DNA from: Proteobacteria bacterium UBA3413
Lineage (GTDB): Bacteria; Pseudomonadota; Gammaproteobacteria; Magnimaribacterales; D2472
Length of the DNA: 8,222 bases
Assembly: GCA_002358345.1 (NCBI GenBank)
Contig: DEOR01000004.1
Location: 3,689-11,910, forward strand
Reading direction: 5' to 3'
The notes under the pieces were generated by a model. It was given only the letters and a program-made list of their open reading frames with translations. It was not told the origin of the DNA and ran no database searches. The position numbers and the translations under genes are program-made. This document shows, piece after piece, positions 6,328-8,222 of this stretch. Numbering within the stretch: position 1 is the stretch's first letter; each line of letters starts with the position of its first letter.

Positions 6328-8222
6328 TTATGACTGCCTTGTATTAATATTAAATGCGTTAGAGATATATAAAAGATAAGGCAATAAAGTTAATGATGCA
6401 AAGAATGACACTATCAAAGCAAAGGCTGTAAAGACTCCAAATAAAACAGTGGGGGCAAAATTAGAGAAGGCAAAGACAGTAAAACCTGCAGCAATTGTTG
6501 TGGCTGTATAAAAGACAGCCTGGCCAACTGAAGCGTGAGAGTTAAGAACTCTATCATTGCGAGATGCATTGTTGATCTGCGCCTCTGTTTTATACCTAAA
6601 TAAATAGTGGATGGTGTTATCAACAGCCATCCCAACGCTAATAGCAGCCACTGTGATTGTCATCATATCTAAAGGTATTCCAAGAAGTCCGAGCATCCCA
6701 AGAACAGATCCTGCCGTGACCAGATTTGGCACCAATGCAATTACAGTGATTTTAAATGATCTAAACAATAACATGAGCATCAAACCAATTGCTCCGAACA
6801 CCAGCCCTAAAGATTTAATTTGGGAAGAAAAAAGTGATTGGAGCATATTGTTATAAAGAACTGCAAGGCCTGTGATCTTGAATTGCTCTGGCTCTAAATT
6901 AAAATCATGTATGAGATCAAAGTTAATTTTTTGAAGTAAAGCTTTTCTATTCAGAGTTTCTGCAGACTCTAGCACCCTTGCAGAAATTCTTACTCTCGAA
7001 TCGTCCTCATTAATATATGAATACAATAAAGTCTCTTTAATATCCTCAGGCAATACTGTTCTTAGTAAGGCTAGCTCTAAATCATTGAGATCCTCGCCAT
7101 CATTTATCATTCTGGCCAATTTAATTCCACTCGCAACGCTGAGCACCTTCCCCATTTCTGGGATGCTATCTAAATAGTCATGGATCTCTTCTAATCTTGA
7201 TAGCGACGAAGCATTCCACCAATAACCAGAGGCTGCACTTGAGTCATCCTCAAATAAATCATCTTCAAATAAATCGTCATCTGCTGATATTAAATCCTCC
7301 ATCCGATCCTGTGGAGGCTGATCAATTAATATTTCAAGGGTAGCAGTGCCCCCGAGCTCTTGATCTAGCAACAGCATGCCTTGATAAATTTCTGTTTCAG
7401 GTGAGAAATAATCAATAAATCTATTTTCTACATCAAGCTTAAAAATGCCGTAGAGCATGGTCATTGAGGCTAGAACAAAAAATATCCCAATCTGACTTCC
7501 TCTAAGCAAGGTAAAATTAGCAAGCTTTAAAGGAATTTCATTCACCCATGAAGAAGAATTAGCATTATTGGATTTAATCGCAAGCTTCATAGCAGCCGGC
7601 AAGAAGGTGAATGTAAAGATAAAAGCAAAAAGCATACCAACGGACATCATTTTACCAAATTCAATAACGGGTTTAATGTCACCCATCATTAAAGATAAAA
7701 ATGCTATGGCGGTCGTAAGGGCAGCAAAAAGACAGGGCGTAACCATTTGATTCAGGGTTAAATTTATAGCTTCATTGTTAGAACTAGCAGTTTTGGAGAC
7801 TTCAATAAATCTCACCAATACATGCACTGTTAAAGAGATGGTGAGAATGAGAAGCAGCGCTATAAAATTCGAAGAAATAACACTGATTTTCCAATCCATG
7901 AGACCAAGAATACTAGCGGTAAAAACAGTAGTTATAAATGCGTTAGCAAGTGGTAGCAATACAAACCAAATATTCCGAAAGAACAGGTATAACATTAGAC
8001 AAAATACTAGTGCTACGCCGACCCCAAAAACTGCTAGGTCTGATTTGATGAAAGACATCATGTCACTTGCGATCATTGAGGCGCCACCTAAAAATAATGT
8101 TCCTGACGCAGCTTGAGAAGCTAAAAGCTTTCTGATTTGAGAGATTAATTCTGTCCTTTGGCCTGACTCCTCTTCATTGATCTGGGAGATCTGTTGGTTA
8201 ATATTTCTTAGCTCTTCTTTGG
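6328..8222 (-). CDS. RND superfamily (MMPL/COG1033-type) exporter, N-terminus cut by right edge
   Basis: 630 residues are visible; the frame has no stop up to base 8222, so the true start lies outside. ATG 8076 is internal: 48 more in-frame residues precede it, including a Gln/Glu-rich helix and LFLGGAS, which belongs to the first periplasmic domain just before a transmembrane helix. Numbering from M at 8076, helices lie near 13-33, 36-59, 67-89, 112-131, 141-162 and 193-213, then a periplasmic domain (about 214-418), then helices near 422-439, 442-463, 470-492, 518-538 and 543-572. This corresponds to TM2-TM12 of a two-halved RND permease. The second half carries VGMAVDNTIHY with D486, the usual proton-relay Asp; the first half has Ser81 at that place. 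An acidic repeat (DLFED twice) lies at 268-277. Such proteins export lipids or hydrophobic molecules; the substrate is unknown. The racemase gene follows after 1 bp. Confidence 0.9.
   Translation of the reverse strand, partial: KEELRNINQQISQINEEESGQRTELISQIRKLLASQAASGTLFLGGASMIASDMMSFIKSDLAVFGVGVALVFCLMLYLFFRNIWFVLLPLANAFITTVFTASILGLMDWKISVISSNFIALLLILTISLTVHVLVRFIEVSKTASSNNEAINLTLNQMVTPCLFAALTTAIAFLSLMMGDIKPVIEFGKMMSVGMLFAFIFTFTFLPAAMKLAIKSNNANSSSWVNEIPLKLANFTLLRGSQIGIFFVLASMTMLYGIFKLDVENRFIDYFSPETEIYQGMLLLDQELGGTATLEILIDQPPQDRMEDLISADDDLFEDDLFEDDSSAASGYWWNASSLSRLEEIHDYLDSIPEMGKVLSVASGIKLARMINDGEDLNDLELALLRTVLPEDIKETLLYSYINEDDSRVRISARVLESAETLNRKALLQKINFDLIHDFNLEPEQFKITGLAVLYNNMLQSLFSSQIKSLGLVFGAIGLMLMLLFRSFKITVIALVPNLVTAGSVLGMLGLLGIPLDMMTITVAAISVGMAVDNTIHYLFRYKTEAQINNASRNDRVLNSHASVGQAVFYTATTIAAGFTVFAFSNFAPTVLFGVFTAFALIVSFFASLTLLPYLLYISNAFNINTRQS
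7244..7273 (-). repeat. 15-bp tandem repeat, two copies, inside the RND gene
   Basis: Two adjacent 15-bp units (7244-7258 and 7259-7273) differ at one base and are followed by a partial third. Being a multiple of three, they keep frame and encode the acidic pentapeptide DLFED twice in the periplasmic domain. Likely a replication-slippage duplication. Confidence 0.8.

Noticed and set aside
6414..6635. 73-codon minus-strand ORF in another frame of the RND gene
   Set aside because: The RND frame has clear helices and motifs over the same bases; no ribosome binding site or homology supports a nested gene.
7775..8116. 113-codon plus-strand ORF
   Set aside because: Antisense to conserved RND transmembrane sequence; no start signal or recognisable motif.

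Overview
This is a gene-dense, fairly AT-rich stretch (roughly 40% GC by eye) of an ordinary bacterial chromosome. The thioesterase, TatD, CaiB/BaiF racemase, MoxR/VWA pair, YadG-like ATPase and RND exporter are all of types common in Gammaproteobacteria. Almost no non-coding DNA remains: the longest gap is 42 bp. AT-richness and tight packing would suit a small-genome, free-living (for example marine) gammaproteobacterium. That taxonomic reading is inference. There are no tRNAs, rRNAs, insertion sequences, CRISPR arrays or phage genes.

Layout. On the minus strand, read from 4399 down to 1, lies a five-gene probable operon: a TesB-type acyl-CoA thioesterase (3557-4399), a MoxR-family AAA+ ATPase (2690-3538), a CoxE-like VWA protein (1510-2685), a polytopic permease distantly resembling the NCS2 fold (122-1513), and the first 41 codons of a YadG-like ABC ATPase (1-125, cut by the left edge). 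The gaps are 18 bp, 4 bp, then two ATGA stop/start overlaps. Divergently, across 42 bp, tatD (4442-5227) is the only plus-strand gene. It runs convergently into a second minus-strand pair whose last gene overlaps it by 8 bp: an RND/MMPL exporter (6328-8222, cut by the right edge) followed after 1 bp by an alpha-methylacyl-CoA racemase (5220-6326).

How the genes may work together. MoxR and VWA proteins form a known chaperone-like pair that matures or remodels client complexes; here the tightly linked permease is the nearest candidate client. The racemase handles 2-methyl-branched acyl-CoAs, and COG1033-type RND proteins move lipids or hydrophobic molecules, so the pair hints at branched or isoprenoid lipid metabolism. 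Both links are inferred from gene order only.

I see no clearly novel defence, mobile or regulatory system. The most interesting point is the orphan permease translationally coupled to the MoxR/VWA pair. Two starts need care: the thioesterase most likely begins at ATG 4399 rather than TTG 4417, and the RND gene does not start at ATG 8076 but stays open through the right edge.
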